Positions 25,518-33,327 of a DNA stretch of 64,000 nt are shown here, in pieces. Origin of the DNA: Methanosaeta sp. PtaB.Bin039. Lineage in GTDB: Archaea > Halobacteriota > Methanosarcinia > Methanotrichales > Methanotrichaceae. How positions within the stretch are numbered: the first letter of the stretch is position 1; every line of letters starts with the position of its first letter. The translations under genes were made by a program, and so were the position numbers. The stretch lies in contig MVQI01000071.1 of assembly GCA_002067795.1 (NCBI GenBank), forward strand, positions 1-64,000, given 5' to 3'. Below the pieces are notes generated by a model. It was not told the origin of the DNA, searched no databases, and worked only from the letters and a program-made list of their open reading frames with translations.

Positions 25518-26115
25518 CCTGCGCGGATACGCCCGGATCGTCACCGAGCCGCTGGCTGCAGGCGCGGAGAGGACAGGCGTCACCCCAAACCAGCTCTCAG
25601 CGCTGTCTCTAATATTCTCAGCAGCAGCCGGCCTTATGTATTATCAGTCCCCCGACAAGCCGGAGATGCTGTACGCCGCAGCCTGCATGTTATTGCTAAA
25701 CGCAGTATCCGACGCTGCCGACGGGGCTTTGGCCCGCCGAACCGGTCGGGCGGATCCACGGGGGGACTTCCTGGACCACGTCATCGACCGATATGCTGAT
25801 ATGTTCATTCTGCTGGGCATAATCTTCGCCGGCTACGTGCCCTGGCCAATAGGCATGCTGGCAGTTGTCGGCGTGCTGCTGACCAGCTATATAGGGACCG
25901 AGGCTCAGGCGCTTTCGCTGGGCCGCTACTACGGGGGCATGATGGGCAGGGCCGACCGCCTTACACTGATATTCCTTGCCACACTGGCCTGCGCCCTCTA
26001 CCCGTATAGTATCGAGGGCCTTCCCATTCTCGGATGGGTGGTGGTTGTAACTATGCTCTCCAGCCATATAACGGCGCTTCAGAGGTTCAACCACGTCTGG
26101 AAGAACCTGCCATGA
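25504..26115 (+). CDS. CDP-alcohol phosphatidyltransferase, probably archaetidylinositol phosphate synthase
   Basis: The 203-residue membrane protein carries the full CDP-alcohol phosphotransferase motif DAADGALARRTGRADPRG followed by DFLDHVID, that is DG(x)2AR(x)8G(x)3D(x)3D, with five to six hydrophobic segments. In archaea such enzymes attach inositol phosphate, glycerol phosphate or serine to CDP-archaeol. Neighbouring an AK6-like kinase gene is common for the inositol type, which is why I favour it. It begins with TTG at 25504, inside the preceding gene. Confidence 0.87.
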   Translation: MTLDDLRGYARIVTEPLAAGAERTGVTPNQLSALSLIFSAAAGLMYYQSPDKPEMLYAAACMLLLNAVSDAADGALARRTGRADPRGDFLDHVIDRYADMFILLGIIFAGYVPWPIGMLAVVGVLLTSYIGTEAQALSLGRYYGGMMGRADRLTLIFLATLACALYPYSIEGLPILGWVVVVTMLSSHITALQRFNHVWKNLP

Positions 26116-26242
26116 CTCGGGCCCGTTCGGACTTCGTGACTTTTTTAGCGGGGATAAGGGTTATCTGCTCTGCTGCGAAATAGGTACTGTTAGCAGGCCG
26201 ATACGAACTGCTTTTTCGAGATGCAAAAAAAGGCTGGTGCAG

Positions 26243-28309
26243 ATGTATCCGAGTGGGCGAGACTGCATATATAGAAGGGCAGCGGCGGCTGCCATGATAC
26301 TGATAGCCCTTGCCAGCCTGGCCGGAGCCGCAACCATCAAGGTGGACCCGGAAGGAAAAACCGGTCCAAAGACCATCGGCGCGGCGGTCCTCTCAGCAAG
26401 AGACGGCGATCTGGTGATGATCCCTGAAGGAAGCTTTCGTGAGAGCCTGCGCATCGACAAGAATATCACCCTGGAAGGGCCGGGTGCCGAGGTCGGCGGA
26501 TATGGGCAGACCGTATTTACCCTGGCAGCCAAAGGAGCTACCCTGAGGAACCTCACAATCAAGAACAGCGGGCAGTACCCACTTGTTGTTATGGAGGCTG
26601 ACAACACCATGCTCCTTGGATGCCGGCTATCTGAAGGGGCTGCAGGTGCTGCTGCCTATGGCCAATCCACGGTGATGGACAACGATATCAGGGCCACAAC
26701 TGATGGTGTACGGGCTTTTGGGGCAGCAGTAGTTGGAAACAACAGCATATCAGGCGCACTTGGCACAGGGATTGCAGCGGTTGGGGCCCGCGCGGAGATC
26801 CGGGAAAACAACGTTTCCGATTGCGGCACCGGAATCGACCTGGCAGCCGAAAACATCGCAACTGGAAATCGGGTAGAGGACTCGAACCTGGGCATAAGGG
26901 CCCGCGCCTACGGGATCATCCTCGACGATAACTCCTGTCAGGGCAACCGGATCGCCGGGATATACCTGGAGAACGCCACGTCGGCTCAGGTCATCGGAAA
27001 CCTCCTGCATGGAAACGGAAACGGGATCATGCTGAAGACCTCAACCGGGATCCTGCTGCGTGACAACAAGGCCACGGCAAACGCATATGGAATCTCCATG
27101 AAAGGCTCCGGGAACAACACCCTTTCAGGAAACGTGCTCGAAAATAATACATGCCACCTGCGTGTGGAGCCGGAGAAGATCGGCGATCTGCGGGTGCTCA
27201 CCCCGCAGATTAGCATCGATCCGGCATTCAACCAGAGCATAGATCAGACCAACATTGCTGACGGCAGTCCGGTCTGCTACCTGGTGGGGCAGAGAGACCG
27301 CGCTATACGCGAGGCCTGCGGATTCGTCGGATTGATCGGATGCTTAAACGTAACAGTACAGGATCAGCACGTCGGAAACGGCAGCCCTGGGATCATGATC
27401 GTGGGCTCTAAGCACTGCAGGCTGCTAAACTGCTCCGCCAGCGATAGCGAGAAGGCAGTGTACATCCTGGACAGCCAGGAGTGCCTGATCCACGAGGTCC
27501 AGGCGCGGAACTGCGATGTGGGATTCTGGGTTGGCCGCTCCCAGGAGATCTATCTGGAGGATTGCCGTGCAGAATCGTGCCGGCAGAGCGGATATCGGCT
27601 GGAGGGTGCTCGGAGTGCAGCGGTCCGCGGCTCTTGGGCCGAGTCGTGCCTGGAGGGTATCTATATGATCGATGCCCTCTCCTGCCAGGTCATAGGCTGC
27701 AGTATCCTCTCCAACCAGGAGATCGGCCTGCACCTGATGAGAGCTCATCGGGCCGTCCTTCGGGACAACCTGGTCTCTCGAAACGGGGATGGGATATCCA
27801 TAACCGGATCAAACGCCGCGTCTGTCAGCGGTAACAGGATCCTGGACAACCTCCAGGCCGGGATCATGCTCGCACAGACAAAGGGCGGTACCCTTGAGGA
27901 AAACCTGGCCAGCGGGAATCGGGAGGGCATATTCCTGCAGGGCTCCTCCGACCTTCTGGTGGCGGGAAACAACCTGAGCACCAACACGAGGTACGGGCTG
28001 CGCATGAGCATGACTGTCAGCTCCAACCTGACCGATAACCGGCTCGCCTTCAACGGCCTGGCCGGGGCCAGCCTGACCGACTGCCAGGAGAACCGGATAT
28101 ATCACAACGACTTCGTGAACAACGGAGGAGCGCTGGGGCAAAACGCAGTGGACAACGGAAACAACCAATGGGACCAGGGTCCCCAGATAGGCGGAAACTA
28201 CTGGTCTGACCACCATGTCCTCGGCAATCCCGGCTCATCCGCCCGCAGCATACTTTCCCATGGCACGGATCGCTATCCTTTCCAGGACCCCGGTGGCTGG
28301 AGGATATGA
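26243..28309 (+). CDS. Exported right-handed beta-helix protein (NosD-like)
   Basis: The 688-residue protein has an N-terminal signal segment (RRAAAAAMILIALASLAGAA, cleavage near residue 32) and then a long series of about 22-24-residue turns such as NNTLSGNVLENNT and YRLEGARSAAVRGSW, the pattern of NosD/CASH parallel beta-helices that bind or cleave polysaccharides. Cysteine occurs often within the turns of the middle part. The ATG at 26243 is 9 bases after AGG; GTG at 26237 is an alternative. Its stop codon overlaps the ATG of the siroheme decarboxylase gene, although the two products work in different compartments. Confidence 0.88.
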   Translation: MYPSGRDCIYRRAAAAAMILIALASLAGAATIKVDPEGKTGPKTIGAAVLSARDGDLVMIPEGSFRESLRIDKNITLEGPGAEVGGYGQTVFTLAAKGATLRNLTIKNSGQYPLVVMEADNTMLLGCRLSEGAAGAAAYGQSTVMDNDIRATTDGVRAFGAAVVGNNSISGALGTGIAAVGARAEIRENNVSDCGTGIDLAAENIATGNRVEDSNLGIRARAYGIILDDNSCQGNRIAGIYLENATSAQVIGNLLHGNGNGIMLKTSTGILLRDNKATANAYGISMKGSGNNTLSGNVLENNTCHLRVEPEKIGDLRVLTPQISIDPAFNQSIDQTNIADGSPVCYLVGQRDRAIREACGFVGLIGCLNVTVQDQHVGNGSPGIMIVGSKHCRLLNCSASDSEKAVYILDSQECLIHEVQARNCDVGFWVGRSQEIYLEDCRAESCRQSGYRLEGARSAAVRGSWAESCLEGIYMIDALSCQVIGCSILSNQEIGLHLMRAHRAVLRDNLVSRNGDGISITGSNAASVSGNRILDNLQAGIMLAQTKGGTLEENLASGNREGIFLQGSSDLLVAGNNLSTNTRYGLRMSMTVSSNLTDNRLAFNGLAGASLTDCQENRIYHNDFVNNGGALGQNAVDNGNNQWDQGPQIGGNYWSDHHVLGNPGSSARSILSHGTDRYPFQDPGGWRI

Positions 28310-28788
28310 ACTCCACTGACGAAAGCCGGTTGAGCGATCAGGATCTCAGGCTTCTGAAAGAGGCTCAGGACGGGCTCGATCTGACGCTTCAGCCATACCA
28401 GGAGCTGGGAAGGCGCCTGGGGCTGACCGAAGAGGATGTGCTGTCCAGGCTGGCAGACCTGATAGAGCGTGGGGTCGTCAGAAGGGTCTCTGCCACAATT
28501 GGTCACCGGGCGCTTGGGATCAGCGCCAACGCCATGATCGCATGGAACGTCCCCGAGGGAGATGTCGAAAGGGTGGGAAATGTCTTGGCAACCCTGGAGG
28601 ACGTGACCCATTGCTATGAGCGGGATGCAGTTTTACAATGGCCTTACAACCTCTACACCATGATCCACACTCGCACCAGGGAAGAGGGGGAGCGGCGTGC
28701 TGCGGAGATTGCCAGCTTCGTGGGCGTGAGCGATTACCGGGTGCTCTTCAGCGAGAGGGAATTCAAGAAGACCAGCGCACGCATCTGA
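28306..28788 (+). CDS. ahbB: Siroheme decarboxylase subunit (AhbB-like)
   Basis: AhbA and AhbB form the Lrp/AsnC-fold complex that decarboxylates siroheme to 12,18-didecarboxysiroheme in the alternative heme pathway of methanogens. The 160-residue protein has an N-terminal winged-helix part (LGLTEEDVLSRLADL) and NAMIAWNVPEG and QWPYNLYTMIH, which I associate with the AhbB side. The distinction from AhbA is not certain, and the partner is not next to it. It overlaps the beta-helix gene by 4 bases and lies 24 bases before sirC. It could be mistaken for an Lrp regulator, but the heme context argues against that. Confidence 0.85.
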   Translation: MNSTDESRLSDQDLRLLKEAQDGLDLTLQPYQELGRRLGLTEEDVLSRLADLIERGVVRRVSATIGHRALGISANAMIAWNVPEGDVERVGNVLATLEDVTHCYERDAVLQWPYNLYTMIHTRTREEGERRAAEIASFVGVSDYRVLFSEREFKKTSARI

Positions 28789-28812
28789 AGGCGTCAATTC
28801 AAGAGGTGGCAT

Positions 28813-29514
28813 ATGTCCAGTTACATCCCGCTCCTTGTCGATATGCAGGGACGGTCAGTCGTCATCTTCGGAGGCGGAGCGGTGGCCGAGCGAAAAGCCC
28901 GCTACTTCTGCCAGGGTGCGGATGTCACGGTCGTAAGCCGGGAGTTCTCAGCAGGCATCCTCGCCCTCGCGCAGGATGGACGGGTAGCGCTGATCCAAGA
29001 GAGCCTGAAAGAGCCACGAGACGACCTGATGGCCGGCGCTTTTCTGGTGGTGCCGGCTACCAGCGACCGGCAGCTCAACCGGGCGCTGGAGGACGCCGCC
29101 CGGCGAAGAGGGGTATTGGTCAACAGCGTGGACCGTAAGGGTGAGGTGACGATACCGTCTGTCGTGCAGCAAGACCAGGTCGTGATCACCGTCAGCACCG
29201 GTGTCCCTGCACTCTCGCGCCATATTCGCCAGCAGCTGCAGGGTCGGCTCGGTGGATACTGCAAAATGGCCAGATTGCTTGCAGACCTGCGGCAGCGTCT
29301 GAAGAAAGCGGTGCCTTCCCAGAAGCGCCGCAGAGATATCCTGAACTCCATCCTATCTGATCCGGCCATCTGGTCCATCCTGGACGACGAGCAGTACCCG
29401 CCGGAACAGGGCTATGCAAAGGCCTATATCAGGGCCCGGGAACACCTGAGTCCGGATGAGCGAGATTGCCTCGATGCTGGTGACACACCGCAAGGCATCC
29501 ATCGGCGAGATTGA
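28813..29514 (+). CDS. sirC: Precorrin-2 dehydrogenase (SirC, CysG N-terminal type)
   Basis: The 233-residue protein oxidises precorrin-2 to sirohydrochlorin with NAD. It shows the Rossmann motif VVIFGGGAVAERKARYF, VPATSDRQLNRALEDAARRRG, VNSVDRKGEVTIPSVV and STGVPALSRHIRQQL. A separate chelatase domain is absent, so it is the single-domain archaeal form. AGAGGTGG lies 7 bases before the ATG. It overlaps hemA by up to 59 bases, which ties it into the heme/siroheme transcript. Confidence 0.93.
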   Translation: MSSYIPLLVDMQGRSVVIFGGGAVAERKARYFCQGADVTVVSREFSAGILALAQDGRVALIQESLKEPRDDLMAGAFLVVPATSDRQLNRALEDAARRRGVLVNSVDRKGEVTIPSVVQQDQVVITVSTGVPALSRHIRQQLQGRLGGYCKMARLLADLRQRLKKAVPSQKRRRDILNSILSDPAIWSILDDEQYPPEQGYAKAYIRAREHLSPDERDCLDAGDTPQGIHRRD

Positions 29515-30742
29515 GAGCGCCTGGCACGGGGATGTGGAGACCCTCTTAAGCTGGGTCGCGTCAAGCGATCTGGTCGAGGAATGCGCAGTCCTGAAGACCT
29601 GCAACCGTGTGGAGATCTACGTGGTCTCTTCACGCGGCGAGAAGGTCCTCTTCGAGCTGGCCAAGAAGGCCAGGATCTCCTCACGTATCATCGATTTTCA
29701 CGATCACGAGGAATCTCTTCTCCACCTCTTGCGCCTCGCCTGCGGCCTGGAATCCATGATCCTGGGCGAGGACCAGATCCTCGGCCAGATGAAGGAGCTG
29801 TATCATACTGCCAGATCGGCCGGCCGCACCGGCTGGATGCTTGATACGGCTTTCAAGAAGGCCATCCAGGTGGGAAAGAGGGCCAGAAAGGAGACCGCCA
29901 TCAACGAGAGATCGGTGTCGGTTGGATCGGCGGCGGTTGATCTGGCCGAACATATCCTGGGATCGCTAAAGGGCCGTTCCGTGATGGTGATAGGGGCAGG
30001 GGAGACCGGGGAGCTGATATCCAGATCCCTGATATCCAAGGAGATCGGCAGCCTTTATGTGACCAACCGCACATTTGGAACGGCGCTCTCGCTCGCAGCC
30101 TGCCTCGGAGGCGAGGCCATTCCGTATGAGGAGATGAAGAAGCAGATAGCCCGTTCCGACCTGGTAATCAGCGCTACATCTGCCCCGCACTACATACTGC
30201 TGAAGGAGGACCTGGAACAGGCCATGTCCGGGCGCAGCAGCAAGCTGCTCATCATCGATATCGCCAACCCGCGCGATGTGGACGAGAGGGCAAGGGAGAT
30301 CCCGGGCCTGGAGCTGCACGACATCGATAGCCTGCGCCACCTGAGCAGCGAGAACATGAGGATGCGGATGGCTGAGATGGACAAGGTGGAGAAGATAATC
30401 AAAGAGGAGCTAAAGCTGCTTCAGTCGAAGTACAAGAGGAGGCAGGCAGAGCAGCTCCTGGCCCGTCTATACTTCGAGGCTGGCCAGATCCGAGACCAGG
30501 AGGTGCGCAAGGCCATGAACAAGCTCTCGGCCTACCACACCCTGGGAGAGGTGGAGCAGCGGGTCTTGCAGGATATGAGCAACTCAATCGTGAACAAGAT
30601 CTTTGCCGAGCCCACCAAGGTGATGAAGGTGTCGGCTGAGAAGGGAGACTTTGCAGTCCTATCGGCAGCAGAGGAGCTGTTCCGGCTGGGAGGCGAGACG
30701 GGAGAGGGCGAAGCGGAGGATGGAAGATGTCGAGAAGGATGA
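29456..30742 (+). CDS. hemA: Glutamyl-tRNA reductase
   Basis: HemA reduces Glu-tRNA to glutamate-1-semialdehyde, the first step of tetrapyrrole synthesis for heme, F430 and cobamide. The 428-residue protein shows the nucleophile region LKTCNRVEIY, LESMILGEDQILGQ, the NADPH-binding VMVIGAGETGELISR and the C-terminal dimerisation helix. The start is ATG at 29456 or 29474 (MLVTHRKAS), both inside sirC. The 3' end overlaps hemB by 16 bases. Confidence 0.96.
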   Translation: MSEIASMLVTHRKASIGEIESAWHGDVETLLSWVASSDLVEECAVLKTCNRVEIYVVSSRGEKVLFELAKKARISSRIIDFHDHEESLLHLLRLACGLESMILGEDQILGQMKELYHTARSAGRTGWMLDTAFKKAIQVGKRARKETAINERSVSVGSAAVDLAEHILGSLKGRSVMVIGAGETGELISRSLISKEIGSLYVTNRTFGTALSLAACLGGEAIPYEEMKKQIARSDLVISATSAPHYILLKEDLEQAMSGRSSKLLIIDIANPRDVDERAREIPGLELHDIDSLRHLSSENMRMRMAEMDKVEKIIKEELKLLQSKYKRRQAEQLLARLYFEAGQIRDQEVRKAMNKLSAYHTLGEVEQRVLQDMSNSIVNKIFAEPTKVMKVSAEKGDFAVLSAAEELFRLGGETGEGEAEDGRCREG

Positions 30743-31683
30743 GACGGCTGAGAAAGCCGAAGCTTCGGGATATGGTCTCCGAGACCAGGCTTTCGATCAA
30801 GGATATGATCATGCCCATATTCGTGGACGAGAGAGCGGACTCTCCGGTTCCCATAGCCTCCATGCCTGGCCAGTGCCGGCAGAGCCTCTCCACGATAGCT
30901 GAGGAGGCGGGCTCAATCGAGGATCTGGGGATTTCGGCCGTCCTGTTGTTCGGCCTGCCTGCCAGGAAGGACGAGGCCGGATCGGCAGCCTCGGACCCGC
31001 ATGGTATAATTCAGAGGTCGGTCGAGGCGATAAAGGAGGTATCTGATCTGGTCGTGATCACAGATCTGTGCCTTTGCGAGTACACAAGCCACGGCCATTG
31101 CGGGCTGGTGAAGGGGATGGAGGTCCTAAACGACGAGACCCTGCCGATACTTGGAGAGGTGGCGGTCAGCCAGGCCAGGGCAGGGGCAGATGTTGTGGCC
31201 CCCAGCGGCATGATGGACCATATGGTGCTGGCAATCAGAAGCGCTCTGGACCTGGAGGGGCTGGAGGAGACTGCCATCCTGAGCTATGCTGCCAAGTACG
31301 CCTCGTTCTACTATGGGCCTTTCAGAGAGGCGGCCGAGTCCGCCTTCGCCTTCGGCGACCGTCGGGGTTACCAGATGGATCCGGCCAATTCCGATCAGGC
31401 ACTGTGGGAGGTGCAGCTTGACATCGAGGAGGGGGCGGATATGGTCATGGTGAAGCCCGCCATGCCTTACCTGGATATAGTCCGCCGGGTCAAGGACCGC
31501 TTCGGCATGCCCACTGCCGCCTATCAGGTGTCAGGGGAGTATAGCATGATCCTGTCGGCTGCTGAGAGGGGATGGATCAACGGTCCCGGTGCCATGAGAG
31601 AAGCTCTCACATCCATCAAACGGGCGGGCGCGGATATGATAATCACCTACTACGCCAAGGAGTTTGCCGCCCAGAATGCCTGA
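30727..31683 (+). CDS. hemB: Porphobilinogen synthase (5-aminolevulinate dehydratase)
   Basis: The 318-residue enzyme condenses two 5-aminolevulinate molecules. It carries the zinc-type cysteine cluster DLCLCEYTSHGHCG, the two active-site lysines in YAAKYASFYYGPFR and MVMVKPAMPYLD, and the family start RRLRKPKLRDMVSET. It begins inside hemA. In many methanogens hemL, hemC and hemD follow; here the next gene is rnhA on the other strand, so the cluster is shortened. Confidence 0.96.
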   Translation: MSRRMRRLRKPKLRDMVSETRLSIKDMIMPIFVDERADSPVPIASMPGQCRQSLSTIAEEAGSIEDLGISAVLLFGLPARKDEAGSAASDPHGIIQRSVEAIKEVSDLVVITDLCLCEYTSHGHCGLVKGMEVLNDETLPILGEVAVSQARAGADVVAPSGMMDHMVLAIRSALDLEGLEETAILSYAAKYASFYYGPFREAAESAFAFGDRRGYQMDPANSDQALWEVQLDIEEGADMVMVKPAMPYLDIVRRVKDRFGMPTAAYQVSGEYSMILSAAERGWINGPGAMREALTSIKRAGADMIITYYAKEFAAQNA

Positions 31684-31705
31684 GCTTTCGGTATCCAGCT
31701 TCGGT

Positions 31706-32134
31706 TCAAACCCTGATTCGTCCTGGGTTCCAGCTGTTGTATGCCTCCCTGGAGAGCTGGTCAGCCTCCTGGTTCTCAAGACGGGGCACCCACCGAAATG
31801 ACACATCCATACCGGCGAGGATTGACCTGACCTGGGGCACGTATTTTCGGGAGGTTGCAGAGCGCACCTGGTACTCGCCGCGCATCTGCTTTATGACCAG
31901 GCTTGAGTCTCCCTGAAATACTACATCCTCATGTGGTGCGTTCTCTCTGATCCAACGGGCTGCAGCCAGCAGGGCCTCGTACTCCGCCACGTTGTTTGTC
32001 ATGCCCCGTCCCTGCCCCACCACCCCCATTCCGCGGTGAAGCACTTGGCCGTCCCGCCTGACGAGAAATCCATAAGCAGCCACGCCTCCAGGATTTCGTG
32101 GATAGCACAATCCATCGAAGTTCACGGTTATCAT
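31706..32134 (-). CDS. rnhA: Ribonuclease HI
   Basis: The 142-residue protein degrades the RNA strand of RNA:DNA hybrids. The four acidic active-site residues are visible in VNFDGLC, NVAEYEAL, FQGDSSLVI and NQEADQLSR. The ATG at 32134 has GGGAGG 8 bases upstream; the longer upstream frame overlaps the flavoprotein gene and is rejected. It follows that gene by 13 bases and converges with hemB. Confidence 0.92.
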   Translation of the reverse strand: MITVNFDGLCYPRNPGGVAAYGFLVRRDGQVLHRGMGVVGQGRGMTNNVAEYEALLAAARWIRENAPHEDVVFQGDSSLVIKQMRGEYQVRSATSRKYVPQVRSILAGMDVSFRWVPRLENQEADQLSREAYNSWNPGRIRV

Positions 32135-32147
32135 GACAATCGCCTCC

Positions 32148-32738
32148 CTAGTCCCCATACCAGCATCCTCCGATTCGGCCGGTTCGGTCAAGCAGGTCGC
32201 ATAGCTTTGAGGCGGAAGCCAAGACAGTCTCCATTCCCGTCGAGTCCTGCGACGCAGGCCTGACCAGAGTACCTCCGAAGTGGCTTCCGTCGCCCACAAC
32301 TATCATGCCCTGGATGTGCATCCAGGCCCAGATTGCTGCGATAGCCTGCTCCTGGCCGCCATTTCGAAATCCACCCACGCATAGGGCGCATCCGGCCTTG
32401 TCCCGGAGGAGAGATCCCTGACGGCGCAGCGGCAGCGTGCGGTCGAACAGCACCTTCAGCTGGCCGGTCACCGAACCGAAGTAGACAGGAGATGCCACGA
32501 TTATCCCTGAAGCCTCCTTCAGCAGCCCGAAGATGCTGCCCATATCGTCATCTATGGGACAGCCCTGGCCCGGACCGCAATTGCCGCAGCCGGTGCAGTA
32601 ACCGATCTTGGCCTCGCTGCAGAGCACCCTCTCCGTATGATAACCCCTCTCCGATGCTATACGGAGTGCCTCCTCCACGATGTGCTCCGTGTCTCCCCGG
32701 CGGGGGCTTCCCGATATCCCCAGGACCATTCTCGACAT
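32148..32738 (-). CDS. Iron-sulfur flavoprotein (Isf family)
   Basis: The 196-residue protein has an FMN-binding flavodoxin-like fold (VLGISGSPRRGDTEHIVEEAL, ASPVYFGSVTGQLKVLFDR) and the compact cluster motif CTGCGNCGPGQGC (CxxCxxCx5C) that binds a 4Fe-4S cluster in Methanosarcina Isf. Such proteins reduce O2 or H2O2 or carry electrons from ferredoxin. The start is ATG 32738 or 32729. It precedes rnhA in a two-gene operon. Confidence 0.9.
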   Translation of the reverse strand: MSRMVLGISGSPRRGDTEHIVEEALRIASERGYHTERVLCSEAKIGYCTGCGNCGPGQGCPIDDDMGSIFGLLKEASGIIVASPVYFGSVTGQLKVLFDRTLPLRRQGSLLRDKAGCALCVGGFRNGGQEQAIAAIWAWMHIQGMIVVGDGSHFGGTLVRPASQDSTGMETVLASASKLCDLLDRTGRIGGCWYGD

Positions 32739-32825
32739 CCTATGCACCACGTCCTTTTCGGAACAATGGCAATTGAATCCAGGCGGCAATAAAGGCTGCC
32801 ACAGCCAAACATGATGGCACTGGTC

Positions 32826-32969
32826 CATAGAGAGACCGGACATTTCGGCTCTGAGCACAAAACGCATTTATATTGCGGGCTGTCGATAGATCGAGATTGG
32901 AACGCGGCCATAAACATTCAGAGATTGGGGATGCAATCTCTGCGAAAGGCTAGATGGCCCAACCTTTGG
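32826..32969 (+). pseudogene. Remnant of an IS200/IS605-type TnpB (RNA-guided nuclease) C-terminus
   Basis: The translation HLYCGLSIDRDWNAAINIQRLGMQSL matches the last zinc-finger half and the RuvC-III D-x-NAA-x-NI motif that end TnpB proteins. Nothing of the RuvC-I or RuvC-II part is left upstream, and the first zinc-finger cysteine pair is gone. The frame runs on without a stop into the PRC-barrel gene. It is a dead fragment of a mobile element; no TnpA gene and no complete ends are seen. Confidence 0.7.
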
Positions 32970-32999
32970 CCGGGGAGCATTCACGGACGGAAAGTCACA

Positions 33000-33047
33000 A
33001 AATTTATATTAACCTTATTCAAAATAATAAATGGAGAGGCTATGCGC
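33000..33047 (+). promoter_or_regulatory. TATA box and ribosome site of the PRC-barrel gene
   Basis: aatttatatta (33001-33011) is a TATA-like element about 35 bases before the ATG at 33042, and GGAGAGG (33033-33039) is a ribosome site close to the start. The promoter fixes the start downstream of the TnpB remnant even though the open frame is continuous. Confidence 0.55.
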
Positions 33048-33299
33048 GCAGAGATAACATCCCTGATGGGGCTGGAAGTATATACCGAAAAGGGCGTATA
33101 CGTTGGGCGAGTGGAGGATGCTCTGCTCGATCCGGAGAAGAAATCGGTGAGCGGGCTGGCCTTGGTCAAAGTGAACCGCGAGTTCTTCGACGGGCGCGGA
33201 CGGGGCATAATCATACCGTTCCGCTGGGTTCTGGCAGTGGGCGATATCGTGCTTATGAAACACCTGAAGATGCGGCCGTCTGCACAGACCAGATCTTAA
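33042..33299 (+). CDS. PRC-barrel domain protein
   Basis: The 85-residue protein is a single PRC-barrel: MRAEITSLMGLEVYTEKG at the N-terminus, then VGRVEDALLDPEKKSVSGLAL and IIPFRWVLAVGDIVLM. Small archaeal PRC-barrel proteins are widespread and thought to be linked to RNA metabolism or cell division, but the function is not settled. The start is chosen from the TATA box and GGAGAGG. It lies 28 bases before the Thg1-like gene on the same strand. Confidence 0.88.
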   Translation: MRAEITSLMGLEVYTEKGVYVGRVEDALLDPEKKSVSGLALVKVNREFFDGRGRGIIIPFRWVLAVGDIVLMKHLKMRPSAQTRS

Positions 33300-33303
33300 A
33301 TAG
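33294..33303 (+). promoter_or_regulatory. TATA-like box of the Thg1-like gene
   Basis: cttaaatagc lies about 28 bases before the ATG at 33328, so transcription would begin at or a few bases before the start codon. No ribosome site is seen, which fits a leaderless or nearly leaderless mRNA. Confidence 0.4.
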
Positions 33304-33327
33304 CGGCCGCGAACGGTAGAAATAGAT

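Noticed and set aside
28306-28788. Lrp/AsnC transcription regulator
   Set aside because: The fold is Lrp-like, but the WPYNLYTMIH motif and the heme gene neighbours fit a siroheme decarboxylase subunit better.
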